From Deinococcus sp. KNUC1210 (GTDB taxonomy: Bacteria; Deinococcota; Deinococci; Deinococcales; Deinococcaceae): a stretch of DNA of 64,000 bases. Positions 35,581-43,832 of this stretch are shown here, one piece after another; position 1 is the first letter of the stretch; every line of letters begins with the position of its first letter. The stretch covers positions 186,001 through 250,000 of the forward strand of contig NZ_CP092194.1 in NCBI RefSeq assembly GCF_022344005.1, in the 5' to 3' direction. A program made the position numbers and the translations under genes. Under the pieces are notes generated by a model that had not been told where the DNA came from, searched no databases, and saw nothing but the letters and a program-made list of their open reading frames with translations.

Positions 35581-35757
35581 ATGAGTCAAGCGCCCAACCG
35601 GTCCAGAGAACAGCCGATTTCCCCTGAAGGAACACCAAGCGAACCAACGCCTTCGGAAAAGATCGTTGAGGTTCCGCTGATCCCGCCTGACGTGGGAATC
35701 ATCGAACCTGGCCTTGATGAAGAAGGAATCATCATCGACATCATGTGCAGAGGCTGA
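35581..35757 (+). CDS. RiPP precursor-like peptide 1
   Basis: 58 residues, preceded by the strong ribosome site GGAGGTGA. The N-terminal half is polar and rich in Ser, Pro and Glu (SREQPISPEGTPSEPTPSEK). The C-terminal half is acidic and hydrophobic, ending GLDEEGIIIDIMCRG with a single Cys two residues from the end. There is no Ser or Thr after about residue 26, so the tail cannot be dehydrated. It is the first gene of the LanB operon and shares the EEG...C.G pattern with the next peptide. Precursor status is inferred from size, context and this shared pattern. Confidence 0.7.
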   Translation: MSQAPNRSREQPISPEGTPSEPTPSEKIVEVPLIPPDVGIIEPGLDEEGIIIDIMCRG

Positions 35758-35818
35758 AGTACAGGCAGGCCGCATCCCATTCCCGCAGCACTTCCCCACA
35801 TTCCACGAGGTGATCACC

Positions 35819-36004
35819 ATGGCAGACGAAAGCAAGAAGGCGAAACTCGACCTGAAGTCGCTCGAACTCACTCCCGACGGCAAGGTGGTCATCGATGATC
35901 CCGAGCTGTTCACTGCCCTGAGCGACCTCAAGGCCAAAGGCGAGGTCGAGGAAGAGGGCATGACCGACATCAACATCTACAGGTGTGGTTCCGCCGCACT
36001 GTAA
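35819..36004 (+). CDS. RiPP precursor-like peptide 2
   Basis: 61 residues with a GAGGTGATC ribosome site. A charged leader (MADESKKAKLDLKSLELTPD) is followed by a probable helix (DPELFTALSDLKAKGEVEE) and the end EEEGMTDINIYRCGSAAL. The tail holds one Cys, one Thr and one Ser, so dehydration and one thioether ring are possible. It shares EEG, an Ile-Asp/Asn-Ile core and Cys-x-Gly or Cys-Gly with peptide 1. A transcription attenuator follows at once, as is usual between precursor and enzyme genes. Confidence 0.75.
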   Translation: MADESKKAKLDLKSLELTPDGKVVIDDPELFTALSDLKAKGEVEEEGMTDINIYRCGSAAL

Positions 36005-36020
36005 ATCAGCACGCACCTGC

Positions 36021-36055
36021 AAACAGGCCTCAAGGATCGTTCCTGGGGCCTGTTT
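36021..36055 (+). terminator. Attenuator hairpin between precursor and LanB genes
   Basis: AAACAGGCC (36021-36029) pairs with GGCCTGTTT (36047-36055), and the inner bases pair with few mismatches around a short loop. The arm ends in TTT. A partial terminator here would give more precursor transcript than enzyme transcript. Confidence 0.65.
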
Positions 36056-36125
36056 GCTGATCTTCCTCCGTCCTGCTTTCCCTGTGCTGTTCTTCAGCCG
36101 ATCTCTTTCTGTCCCTGGAGGTCCC

Positions 36126-38206
36126 GTGGCGCTCAAGCTCCTCCGTCCGCCTTCTCTCGGCCCGCCGGGCGCCCCGCTGCCGCCGCTGACGGTCGATTCG
36201 GACTTTCTGTACCGCATTCCGCTGGCGCCAGCGCAGGTGTTCACGGCGCTGCGCGGTGCCCAGACGCTTTCCGATACCGAGGAGGTACTGAGCGGCTGGC
36301 CACTGGCCGATCAGGCGCTGCTGGTCGCGTCGCCCACCCTGGAGCGCGAACGTCGGCGCGGCACGCTCAGACCCAAGGCCGAACGCCAGATGCAGCGCAG
36401 CCTGCACCGCTATCTGATCCGGGCAAGCACGCGCAGCCTTCCGTTCGGCCTGTTTGCCGCCACCGGGAGCGCGAGCTGTGCAGCAGCGACACCTCCGGGC
36501 ATCCGGCCCGCCCTGGACGTGTCGATCAGTGCGCTGTCGGGCGCGGTTCAGCAGGCACGCTCGGTCGTCGAAGCCGCGCTGCCGCCCGATCTGCGCTGCT
36601 GCCTCAATCCCACCGCACAGTGGAAGAACGGAACGCTGTCCTGGCAGGCCCTGACCGATCCTGCCGAACGCTGCTGCCCGTGCTCGCCTGCACTGCACGG
36701 CGTGTTGCAGGCATGCCGCGAACCGGTCGAGCTGGCCAGACTGCTGGAGCAACTGAATCCCCCGCTGATCCGGGCGCTGTTGAGCACCGATGTCCTTCTC
36801 AGCGAGTTTCAACCGCTGCTCACGGTCAGCCCTGAGCACGAGGCCCGGCTGGCACGCTTCTCACAGCAGGTCCTCGGCTCGGACGTGACCCAGGCCGCGC
36901 TTCGGCAGGCATATTCGCAGGCAGACAGCGTGCAGCAACTCGACCTGCTGCGCTCGGTGCTCACTCCTGCTGCCGTGCCCGACGGAACGGTGCAGCGGAC
37001 GCTGGCACTCGACGCCATCCTGACCGGCTGCGTCGCCGTACCGTCCGACGTGAGGACCACGGTGCTGGAAGGAGTCCTGGCCCTGCGTGGAAGCCCGGTG
37101 CCTCCACACCTGAACGCAGCACTGAACGACTTTCAGAACGCCTGGAGTGACCGCTTCGGAACAGACTTCGGGCCTTTCGGCACCGCCCTGGCGCTGTGGC
37201 AACAGACAGAAGAGCGGGCCGCATCTCCGGAGCGGCGGCCTCACGCTGACCCTGTTGACGCCCGCTGGACCACGCTGCTGGACGAACTGGACGAACCCTC
37301 AGCTCACTCCCTGTGCCTGACCGACGACCTGCTGACCAGCCTGCCGAACACTCCACACGGCTGGCCAGACGAGTTCGATGTGCTGGGCTGGCTGCTGGCC
37401 GCCGATCTGGGGGCGCTCGGGCGGGGAGAATACCGTGTGGCGCTGCTGGGGGAAGCACGCCAGCAGCGGGCCAGACAGGTGCACGCATCCGGGCCAGTCA
37501 TCCGGGTCTACCGGGTCCGGTGCAGCACCCGAGACCCGGGCACGTTCTGACGGCGCTGTGCCTTCAGCATCCTGCCGCCGCCGCCAACGACACGGCTCGC
37601 TGCTGGCCGGGCACGCCGCTTGAACTGCACGTCCCAGGTCATCCGTCGGTCCGCCGCTCCCGCAGGGTTGACGTGTCCCGGCTTCAGATTCGCTGCCGGG
37701 CAGGGCAGACCGAGGTGTGGTGCGGCGAACGCGGGCAGCGTCTGCAACTGCATCTGCCCACACTCACACGGGCAGACCAGCTGGGGCCAACCGCCAGATT
37801 TCTCGTCCAGCTCGCCCTTCAGGGGCATCAGCCACCTCGCTGGCACTGGGGGAACTTTTCAGGACGGTCTGTCCTTCCCAGAATCACGCGGGGCCACTGC
37901 GTGCTCAGCGCGGCCAGATGGCGCTTTCCGGATGCCTGGCGTACGGCGGGCGACCTGAGCGATCAGCAGTTGCAGCGCTGGATCGAAACGGTGCAGCTTC
38001 CCGACCTGGTCCAGATTGGGCGAAGTGACCGTCAGCTCACGCTGGATCTTGGGCACGCGGTCCACCGCGACCTGCTGCGGGCCGAATGGCGAAGCGGGGC
38101 CAGCAGTCTGCGGGAAGCGCTCGCCACACCCGCTCAGGCCTGGTTCGAGGGGCACGACGGTCAGCGGCACCTCTTTGAAGGCGTCTGGACGGTGCGCCGT
38201 GCCTGA
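36126..38206 (+). pseudogene. LanB-type lantibiotic dehydratase, glutamylation part, frameshifted
   Basis: GTG 36126 after a GGAG site. The N part has LanB features: VDSDFLYRIPLAP, LERERRRGTLRPKAERQMQRSL, IRASTRSLPFGLFAATG. The first frame ends at 37550. A missing base somewhere in about 37480-37545 links it to the frame that continues ALCLQHPAAAAND, PGHPSVRRSRRVDVSRLQI, GNFSGRSVLPRITRGHCVLS and REALATPAQAWFE to the stop at 38206. The total is about 693 residues, typical for a LanB without the elimination domain. It would load Glu from Glu-tRNA onto Ser or Thr of the precursor. The stop overlaps the start of the separate SpaB_C protein by 8 bases. Confidence 0.85.
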
Positions 38207-38948
38207 CCGTGCCCTTTGGCTGGCGCTGCACCTGCGCTGGCCGCCGCCCCGACCCAGCCACCGGGCGCAGGTGACCGTGATCCGCACCGCGCTCGACCAT
38301 CTTGCACCAGACATCCGGCACTGGCACCATCTGTGGCACGCAGACGGCGGGCTGCATCTGCGCCTGCGCCTGTGCTGCCGCACCGCCTCCGGGCTGGAGC
38401 GGGCGTGGGAGCTGTTGCAGCCCGCCGCACCGCAGATCGAGCGAACGACGTACCGACCCGATCTCTGGAAATTTGGCGGGCCGGGCTGGATGCCGCTGTT
38501 CGAACGTCTGTTTCACTGCAGCAGCGAGCGGGCATTCGGCGTGCTCGCAGGCGAGCGGCATCCGGCACTGTGCAGCGCGGTGCTGGACGTGGCGCAGCTG
38601 TTCTTCGGCCTGTGTACCAGCCCTCAGGAACGCACAGACGGCGTCCACGCGCTGACGACCTACGGAACAGCCCGCCTGCTGCCCCGGACCCAGGAAGCCC
38701 AGCGCACCGTCACCGCCCTTGCGAACGCAGTTCAGAGGCAGGGTGGCGACGTGCTGGCACTGCCATCCGGCCTGTGTGCCGCGCTAGCGCGAATGCCCGC
38801 TCCCGACCGCCTGGGGGCGACCCTGCAGGTGATTCATCTGCATACCAATCGCCTGGGCCTCAGCCTCGACGAGGAAGCCCTGGTGTATCTCGCTGCGACC
38901 CGACTGGACGGACAACCCGCCCACAACCCTCACTTTGGGAGGCTGTAG
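38199..38948 (+). CDS. SpaB_C-type (thiopeptide-type) elimination protein, partner of LanB
   Basis: A 249-residue protein; GTG 38199 gives PDRALWLALHLRWPPPRPS. The family pattern is visible in WHHLWHADGGLHLRLRLCC, IERTTYRPDLWKFGG and ERLFHCSSERA. In split dehydratases this domain removes glutamate from the glutamylated Ser or Thr to give the dehydro residue; related stand-alone copies can instead form six-membered rings in thiopeptides. Here it directly follows and overlaps the LanB gene, so a split dehydratase is the simplest reading. Confidence 0.85.
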   Translation: MPDRALWLALHLRWPPPRPSHRAQVTVIRTALDHLAPDIRHWHHLWHADGGLHLRLRLCCRTASGLERAWELLQPAAPQIERTTYRPDLWKFGGPGWMPLFERLFHCSSERAFGVLAGERHPALCSAVLDVAQLFFGLCTSPQERTDGVHALTTYGTARLLPRTQEAQRTVTALANAVQRQGGDVLALPSGLCAALARMPAPDRLGATLQVIHLHTNRLGLSLDEEALVYLAATRLDGQPAHNPHFGRL

Positions 38949-38950
38949 CT

Positions 38951-40198
38951 ATGGAACTCTACACGACCGGGTATCTGGACAACGGCCTCGGCTTCCTGAT
39001 CGCCCCGCGCCCGGGTGCCCACCTCGTTCACCTCGCCGCGTACCTCGATCACGGCGTCAAGGACGAAGGAGCACACGAAAACGGCATCAGCCATCTGCTC
39101 GAACACGTGCTGTTCAACCCCAACAATCTGGCTGGCCCACAGGGCAAACAGTGGGAGGCGCTCGCCCGGAACGGTGCCCGGATGGAGGCCTGGACCGGCA
39201 AGGAACATACCCGGCTGGGGCTATCGTGCCTGCCCCGCGACCTGCCCAAAGTGATGGCCTTCGTCGCCGATCTGCTGCGAAACCCCAAGGTGACGAAACA
39301 GGCGCTGGAACACGAGCGCAAAATCGTGCTGGACGAGATTCACCGCAAACGAAATCGGCCCGAGTTCCTCTGGACGCTGGTCGAGGAGGCGCTGTATGCC
39401 CCGCCCTACGGCATGTCGATTCTGGGCACGCCGGACATCGTGTCGCAGCTCAATCTCAAGCAGATGCGGCAGCGGGCGCTCGATGCCTGTCTGCCGGAAC
39501 GCACGCGCCTCGTCATTGCTGGACGGATCGACAGTTCCGCCGTCCGGATGATCGAGGAGCACTTCGAGGACTGGTCTGGGGCCAGTGCAACGAGCGAGTT
39601 CACGCCGGTCGAGATCGTGCCCCGTCTGATCGGCGTGCCCAGCCAGAGCGAACGCGTGACGCTGTACCTGTCGTTTCCAGGCCCGGCGCTGGGAGATCCG
39701 GATCGCCCTGCCACCGAGGTCTTTACTGCGCTGCTGGGAGGTGGCCTGCGCTCACGGGTGTTTCAGCGCCTGCGGGAAGAGCGCAATCTGGCCTACGCCG
39801 CGCAGGGCGGCAGCGCTCACTGGCGGCGCAGCGGCTACCTCTTCCTGGCGCTCGATCTGGCCCGGCAGCGCGTTCCGGAAGCTTATGCCTGTCTGCTCGA
39901 ACTGCTGGGCGAGTTACAGACGAATCCGCCGGGCGAGCTGGAAACCGACGAGACGCGGGAGAGCTTCGCGCTGCGGGCCCTGCAGGAATCCGAAGGCCCG
40001 GGTCTGGCGACCAAACTCGCCCAGCACTGGCTGAACGATGAGGTGTACTTTCCGACCCGCGCCGCACAGATGTACCGCCGGGTCCGGGCGGCAGATGTAC
40101 AGGCTGCGGCCAACTATCTCAACGCACAACAGATGGGAATGGTCGGCATCGGCATGAGTGATACGGAACTCGCGAACCTGTTGGAGGTGGCCCTATGA
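38951..40198 (+). CDS. M16 family zinc metallopeptidase
   Basis: A 415-residue protein with the inverted zinc motif HxxEH as H48-L-L-E51-H52 (GISHLLEHVLF) and the downstream acidic helix ALEHERKIVLDEIHRKRN that supplies the third ligand. The second half has FTALLGGGLRSRVFQRLREERNLAYAA, typical of the M16 C domain, so both lobes are present and it can be active alone. In RiPP clusters M16 enzymes remove the leader peptide, the likely role here. ATG 38951 follows GGGAGG. ATGA overlap with the next gene. Confidence 0.92.
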   Translation: MELYTTGYLDNGLGFLIAPRPGAHLVHLAAYLDHGVKDEGAHENGISHLLEHVLFNPNNLAGPQGKQWEALARNGARMEAWTGKEHTRLGLSCLPRDLPKVMAFVADLLRNPKVTKQALEHERKIVLDEIHRKRNRPEFLWTLVEEALYAPPYGMSILGTPDIVSQLNLKQMRQRALDACLPERTRLVIAGRIDSSAVRMIEEHFEDWSGASATSEFTPVEIVPRLIGVPSQSERVTLYLSFPGPALGDPDRPATEVFTALLGGGLRSRVFQRLREERNLAYAAQGGSAHWRRSGYLFLALDLARQRVPEAYACLLELLGELQTNPPGELETDETRESFALRALQESEGPGLATKLAQHWLNDEVYFPTRAAQMYRRVRAADVQAAANYLNAQQMGMVGIGMSDTELANLLEVAL

Positions 40199-40680
40199 CC
40201 GTCAGCCCCGAACTGCCGATGCCCGGTCTTCAGATGGAAGAAAGCCTCTGGAGAACATTCACCTCCCTGCTTGACGGTCCCAGCACTGCGCGGGCCGTCG
40301 CCACCCGTCTGGGTCGTCCGGTCGCTGCCGTCATCCGCAATCTCAACCACCTCCAGGAACACGGCCTGGTGTGTGAGATGGGCACCGACCGGGTGGGCCA
40401 TCACATCGAGCGCATCTATCGTCTGCCGGAAGGTGCGGTGCGCGTGCGTGACGAGCGGGCGCTGAATCTGGCGTTTCACGAGACCGAGCGCGGCCTTACC
40501 CTGGCGGCCTTCAACGGCCTGCCGACCAACGCGGGCATGGTCAGTATCTGTGTTCCCAGAACGCGGGCCGCAGACGTCATGCAGCGTCTCCAGCAGCTCC
40601 GAGAGGACATCGAGAACATGCAGCAGGAAGGCGGCGACGTGAAGGTGACGTTCTTTCTCGCGGGCTGGACGGAGGATTAA
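40195..40680 (+). CDS. Winged-helix regulator of the RiPP operon
   Basis: A 161-residue protein. Residues about 15-80 form an ArsR/MarR-like winged helix (LLDGPSTARAVATRLGRPVAAVIRNLNHLQEHGLV, quoted here only as the recognisable helix-turn-helix span around residues 22-56). The rest is helical and ends with a beta hairpin (DVKVTFFLAGW). It overlaps the protease stop and directly abuts the exporter start. It may repress the exporter or the operon. RiPP leader-binding domains are also winged helices, so a role in substrate binding cannot be ruled out, though the DNA-binding look is stronger. Confidence 0.75.
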   Translation: MTVSPELPMPGLQMEESLWRTFTSLLDGPSTARAVATRLGRPVAAVIRNLNHLQEHGLVCEMGTDRVGHHIERIYRLPEGAVRVRDERALNLAFHETERGLTLAAFNGLPTNAGMVSICVPRTRAADVMQRLQQLREDIENMQQEGGDVKVTFFLAGWTED

Positions 40681-41928
40681 ATGACTGCCGAAACTGCTGT
40701 TCATCCCCTGCGCCATTCGGTCTTCCGGGCGGTGCTGCTCACGCGGATGTTCTCGGCCCTGACGGGCGGGTTTTACAATGTCCCGATTATGTGGTGGGTG
40801 CTCGAACGCACCGGATCGGGCGCACTGATCGCCTCGGTGGGTCTGGTCAGTGCCCTGGCAGGCCTGATCGCGGCGCCGATCGGCGGCGTGGTGGCCGACC
40901 GGGGCCGCAAACGCCTGCTGATCCAGGCCACCTACATCGTGGACGCCCTGCTGCTGCTGACGATGGCCCTGCTGGTGCTGACCGGGCATATGCAGATCGC
41001 GTTCGTCTTCCCGCTGCTCGCAGTCACGAGCTTCGTGGCAGCTCTTCGTGGGCCGGCGTCTGCTGTCCTGGTCCCGCTGATTCTCCCCAGAGCGGTCTAT
41101 CAGCAGGGCAACGCACTGATGAGTCTGACAGGCAGCCTGGCGAGTCTGGGCGGGTACGCGCTGGCAGGTACCGCCACCGGCTTCGTGGGTGTCCACGGGG
41201 CCATGCTGATCGGAGCGACTCTGCTGCTGGGAGCCATCGTCACACTGATGTTCGTTCCGGAACCCAGTATCACACCGGCAGCCTCCAGTGCGCCCGAAGC
41301 CGCCGCCCCCAGTGGCCCTGGGTTCTTCGAGGGGCTGAAAGTGGTGATCGCCAATCCGCTGGTCCTGTGTACCTTCGGCGTCACCATTCTGCTCAATCTG
41401 GTGCTCATTCCGCTGGAAGTAACGCTGGCACCCTTTGCACGCAGTCTGGGTGCCGGTGCCCGCGAGTTCGGATGGCTGAGCGCCAGCATCTCGGTCGGAC
41501 AGGTCATCGGCATGATCGTGCTCAGCTCGTACCAGATTCCGCGCCCCTGGCTTGCCCTGGTCAGCGGCACGTTCGGCATCGCGGTGTCCATCGCCGCCCT
41601 CAGCGTCACGTCTTCACTCGGACAGGCACTCGGCCTGCTTGCTGTCGCGGGTTTCAGTGCCGCCGTGATGAATGTGCAGCTCAGCGTCGTCTCTCAGCTC
41701 CATATTCCCCCTGCTGTGATGGGAAGGGCTTACGGCGTCATGGCGTCGTTGTCGAGCGCCATTCAGCCCATCGGTTATGCCGGAGCCGCTCTGCTGCTGT
41801 CGTGGCTGCCGCTGCACACCATTTTTGCGATCATCGGTGGACTTCTGTTTCTGGCCGCGAGTGCCTGGCTGCACCCGACGCTGCGGCTGGGATTCAGCAA
41901 ACCGATGGCCGCCGCCGCAACCGACTGA
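40681..41928 (+). CDS. MFS exporter of the RiPP operon
   Basis: A 415-residue, 12-helix major facilitator protein. The loop after helix 2 has the family motif GGVVADRGRKRLLIQ. A short Ala/Ser/Pro-rich loop (about residues 198-220) separates the two halves, and RAYGVMASLSSAIQPIGYAG is typical of macrolide-efflux-like MFS proteins. It starts on the base after the regulator stop and is the last gene before a perfect hairpin. It is probably the exporter or self-protection pump for the peptide product; no ABC transporter is present in the cluster. Confidence 0.9.
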   Translation: MTAETAVHPLRHSVFRAVLLTRMFSALTGGFYNVPIMWWVLERTGSGALIASVGLVSALAGLIAAPIGGVVADRGRKRLLIQATYIVDALLLLTMALLVLTGHMQIAFVFPLLAVTSFVAALRGPASAVLVPLILPRAVYQQGNALMSLTGSLASLGGYALAGTATGFVGVHGAMLIGATLLLGAIVTLMFVPEPSITPAASSAPEAAAPSGPGFFEGLKVVIANPLVLCTFGVTILLNLVLIPLEVTLAPFARSLGAGAREFGWLSASISVGQVIGMIVLSSYQIPRPWLALVSGTFGIAVSIAALSVTSSLGQALGLLAVAGFSAAVMNVQLSVVSQLHIPPAVMGRAYGVMASLSSAIQPIGYAGAALLLSWLPLHTIFAIIGGLLFLAASAWLHPTLRLGFSKPMAAAATD

Positions 41929-41980
41929 CACTTCGAAGACGAAATGGTTTTGCCTACATCAGCACCCGTTGCTGCATAGA

Positions 41981-42015
41981 CTGAGGGGTGGACTAAAGTT
42001 TAGTCCACCCCTCAG
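41981..42015. terminator. Perfect bidirectional hairpin
   Basis: CTGAGGGGTGGACTAAA (41981-41997) and its exact complement (41999-42015) around one base, so a 35-base palindrome between the exporter gene and the convergent secreted-protein gene. The centre AAAGTTT can open as a small loop. It marks the end of the RiPP operon. Confidence 0.8.
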
Positions 42016-42044
42016 ATCTATTGATCCATGGCGCGAGTTCTCCT

Positions 42045-42644
42045 CTACCAGTTGACATTGATGTTTACACCGCCACCTAGGTCCTGCGTATGGGTATTGA
42101 GGCCCACATTAATTCCGGCGCTCCAGATCGGATCGAGCGGCGACGACGTGACACCACTGACGGTATACGACAATCCCACGCGGTTACTGGACGGACTGTA
42201 ATTCAGAGAAGCACTCTGATAGACCACCTTAGCAGGCGCAACGGTGTAAGGCCGCTGATCGATGATCTCGCCGTTTTTATTGGTAATGGTCAGTGTGCCG
42301 CTGTGGGCGGCCAGCGCCACCAGACTCACGTTCTGTTCGCTGTACGGAGCCAGCACGATGCGGGTCTCGGGCCCACTGCGGCTCACCAGTTGCGGGCTGC
42401 TCGACCGGATGAAGATTTCCGTTGGCACCTCGCTGAACACCGTGAAGGTGAGCGTGCCGGTGGTGTGCCCTGGCGCGAGCATCGTTTCCAGACGCTGGGG
42501 CTGCACCCGCACCTGCCGCGCCACCTGCAGGGCCACCGTCGCCGCCGGCTGCAGACTGATTCCCACGCCCGGCGTGCTGAACTGCGCGTTGGTCACGCTC
42601 AGCACACACAGCAGACACAGTGAAAGGGTTCCCTTGCGCTTCAT
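42045..42644 (-). CDS. Secreted protein, unknown
   Basis: A 199-residue protein with a Sec signal peptide (KGTLSLCLLCVLSVTNA, cleavage before QFST). The rest is beta-rich with repeated alternating segments (GTLTFTVFSEVPTEIFIRSS, GTLTITNKNGEII) and ends in a Gly/Asn-rich strand GGGVNINVNW, which resembles an outer-membrane or fibre-type beta end. I do not recognise a family. It is transcribed leftward, 148 bases after the small secreted protein at 42793. Confidence 0.75.
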   Translation of the reverse strand: MKRKGTLSLCLLCVLSVTNAQFSTPGVGISLQPAATVALQVARQVRVQPQRLETMLAPGHTTGTLTFTVFSEVPTEIFIRSSSPQLVSRSGPETRIVLAPYSEQNVSLVALAAHSGTLTITNKNGEIIDQRPYTVAPAKVVYQSASLNYSPSSNRVGLSYTVSGVTSSPLDPIWSAGINVGLNTHTQDLGGGVNINVNW

Positions 42645-42792
42645 CGCTCTCCTCAGGCAAACAGGACGAGCAAGTGCCCGTCCCGCTGCCTTCCCTGCTT
42701 CTCTTCTATCCGGCTCTGCTCCTTCCTGGTAGCGCCGGTGATGAGCTTCTATGTAGGCCGCTCAGCCGCCTTCAGGCACCGACGACTCTGCT

Positions 42793-43248
42793 TCAGTTGG
42801 TGCTGGTGCTGGTCGCGCTGATGTCGAAGGTGATGATCACACTCTTGCCGGCAAAGTCTTCGGCGCTGGCCGACGCGCTGGTCGTCACGGTATAGGTGAA
42901 CGTTCCGGTCGCGCCTGCGGCAAGATCGGTCAGGTCCGTTCCGCCGCTCACCGTGACCAGACTGGTTCCGCTGCCGCTCACGGTGGGTGCCGCCGACACG
43001 GTGATCTTGCGGTCGGTGGTGTTGGTGACCGGCACCGCGACGGTGTAGCTGGCCGACGGGCGCATATAGGCCGAGGAGATCGTCAGCGCGGTGGAGGGAA
43101 CGGTGAAGCTGACGTTCTGGGCGGTCGTGCCGGTGGCCGTGATAGCCAGCGTCGCGTTGTCGTAATCGACGGCGGTCGAGCTGGCCGCGAAGACGGAACC
43201 GGACAGGGCGAGAACAGACAGCAGGACGATGTTCTTGAGGGTACGCAT
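42793..43248 (-). CDS. Secreted Thr/Ser-rich beta protein, unknown
   Basis: A 151-residue protein from ATG 43248 (MRTLKNIVLLSVLALSGSVFA is the signal peptide, residues 1-21). The mature part is rich in Thr, Ser, Val and Ala (TGTTAQNVSFTVPSTALTIS, PVTNTTDRKITVSAA) and looks like an Ig-like or coat-type beta domain with no Cys. The longer frame up to 43491 was rejected because the signal peptide starts here. It is probably a surface or coat protein related in style to its neighbour at 42045. Function unknown. Confidence 0.75.
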   Translation of the reverse strand: MRTLKNIVLLSVLALSGSVFAASSTAVDYDNATLAITATGTTAQNVSFTVPSTALTISSAYMRPSASYTVAVPVTNTTDRKITVSAAPTVSGSGTSLVTVSGGTDLTDLAAGATGTFTYTVTTSASASAEDFAGKSVIITFDISATSTSTN

Positions 43249-43832
43249 GTGGATGCTCCAATACAGCGGCGGTGGTCGCCACTGTGGGAATGAGGCCCCA
43301 AGCCTGCCGTGTGGCAGGGCTGGAGGTCGTACGGATAGCCGGTCGCACCATTGACTCCACCTGCCCCAGGTGCCCGCATACAGGACAAGCTTCACGGTCT
43401 CTATCAGTCGGAGCGTCGCTCTGTGCTGATGGCAGAACTGTAAGGCGGCAATGATCTTACAAACCTTACAGGTGAGCATGACCGACTTCATGAAGAGCAG
43501 AACGCAGCCGCGAGCGTTCCTACGACGATGGCTGGATTGCGCTACTGGCGTATGCCCCGCGAAGTCGCTCTACGGAAGGACAGTGCACAGCGCATGGAGG
43601 CGGGAACGCCCGAATTCATGTTCATATCTGCGGTACCACCGCGAAATTCAGCCCACAGCGCACGCCCACTCAGATCCTTCACCGTTCTTCACGGTTGCCA
43701 GAGTCAACACCGACGACCCGCTCAACGGTGCCAGAATGCCGGTGCCCCGCGAAAGAGAAGGAAGCAAGGGGAAGTAGACACAGCCACCAGGAGTGTTGAG
43801 CTCACACAGCCTTTCTGGCGAACGGAGGCTCT
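43249..43832. other. Long intergenic region with an inverted repeat
   Basis: No convincing gene in 584 bases between two divergent genes; the short ORFs here have poor composition. CTGTAAGG (43438-43445) and CCTTACAG (43464-43471) form an inverted repeat with an 18-base gap, which fits a dimeric regulator. The region must hold the promoters for the secreted proteins (leftward) and for the exporter at 43833 (rightward). A small RNA cannot be excluded. Confidence 0.45.

Noticed and set aside
36126..38206. LanB as a small PEARL-type enzyme that adds an amino acid to a peptide end
   Set aside because: PEARL-type LanBs lack an elimination partner, whereas a SpaB_C protein overlaps this gene. It remains a weak alternative because no cyclase gene is present.
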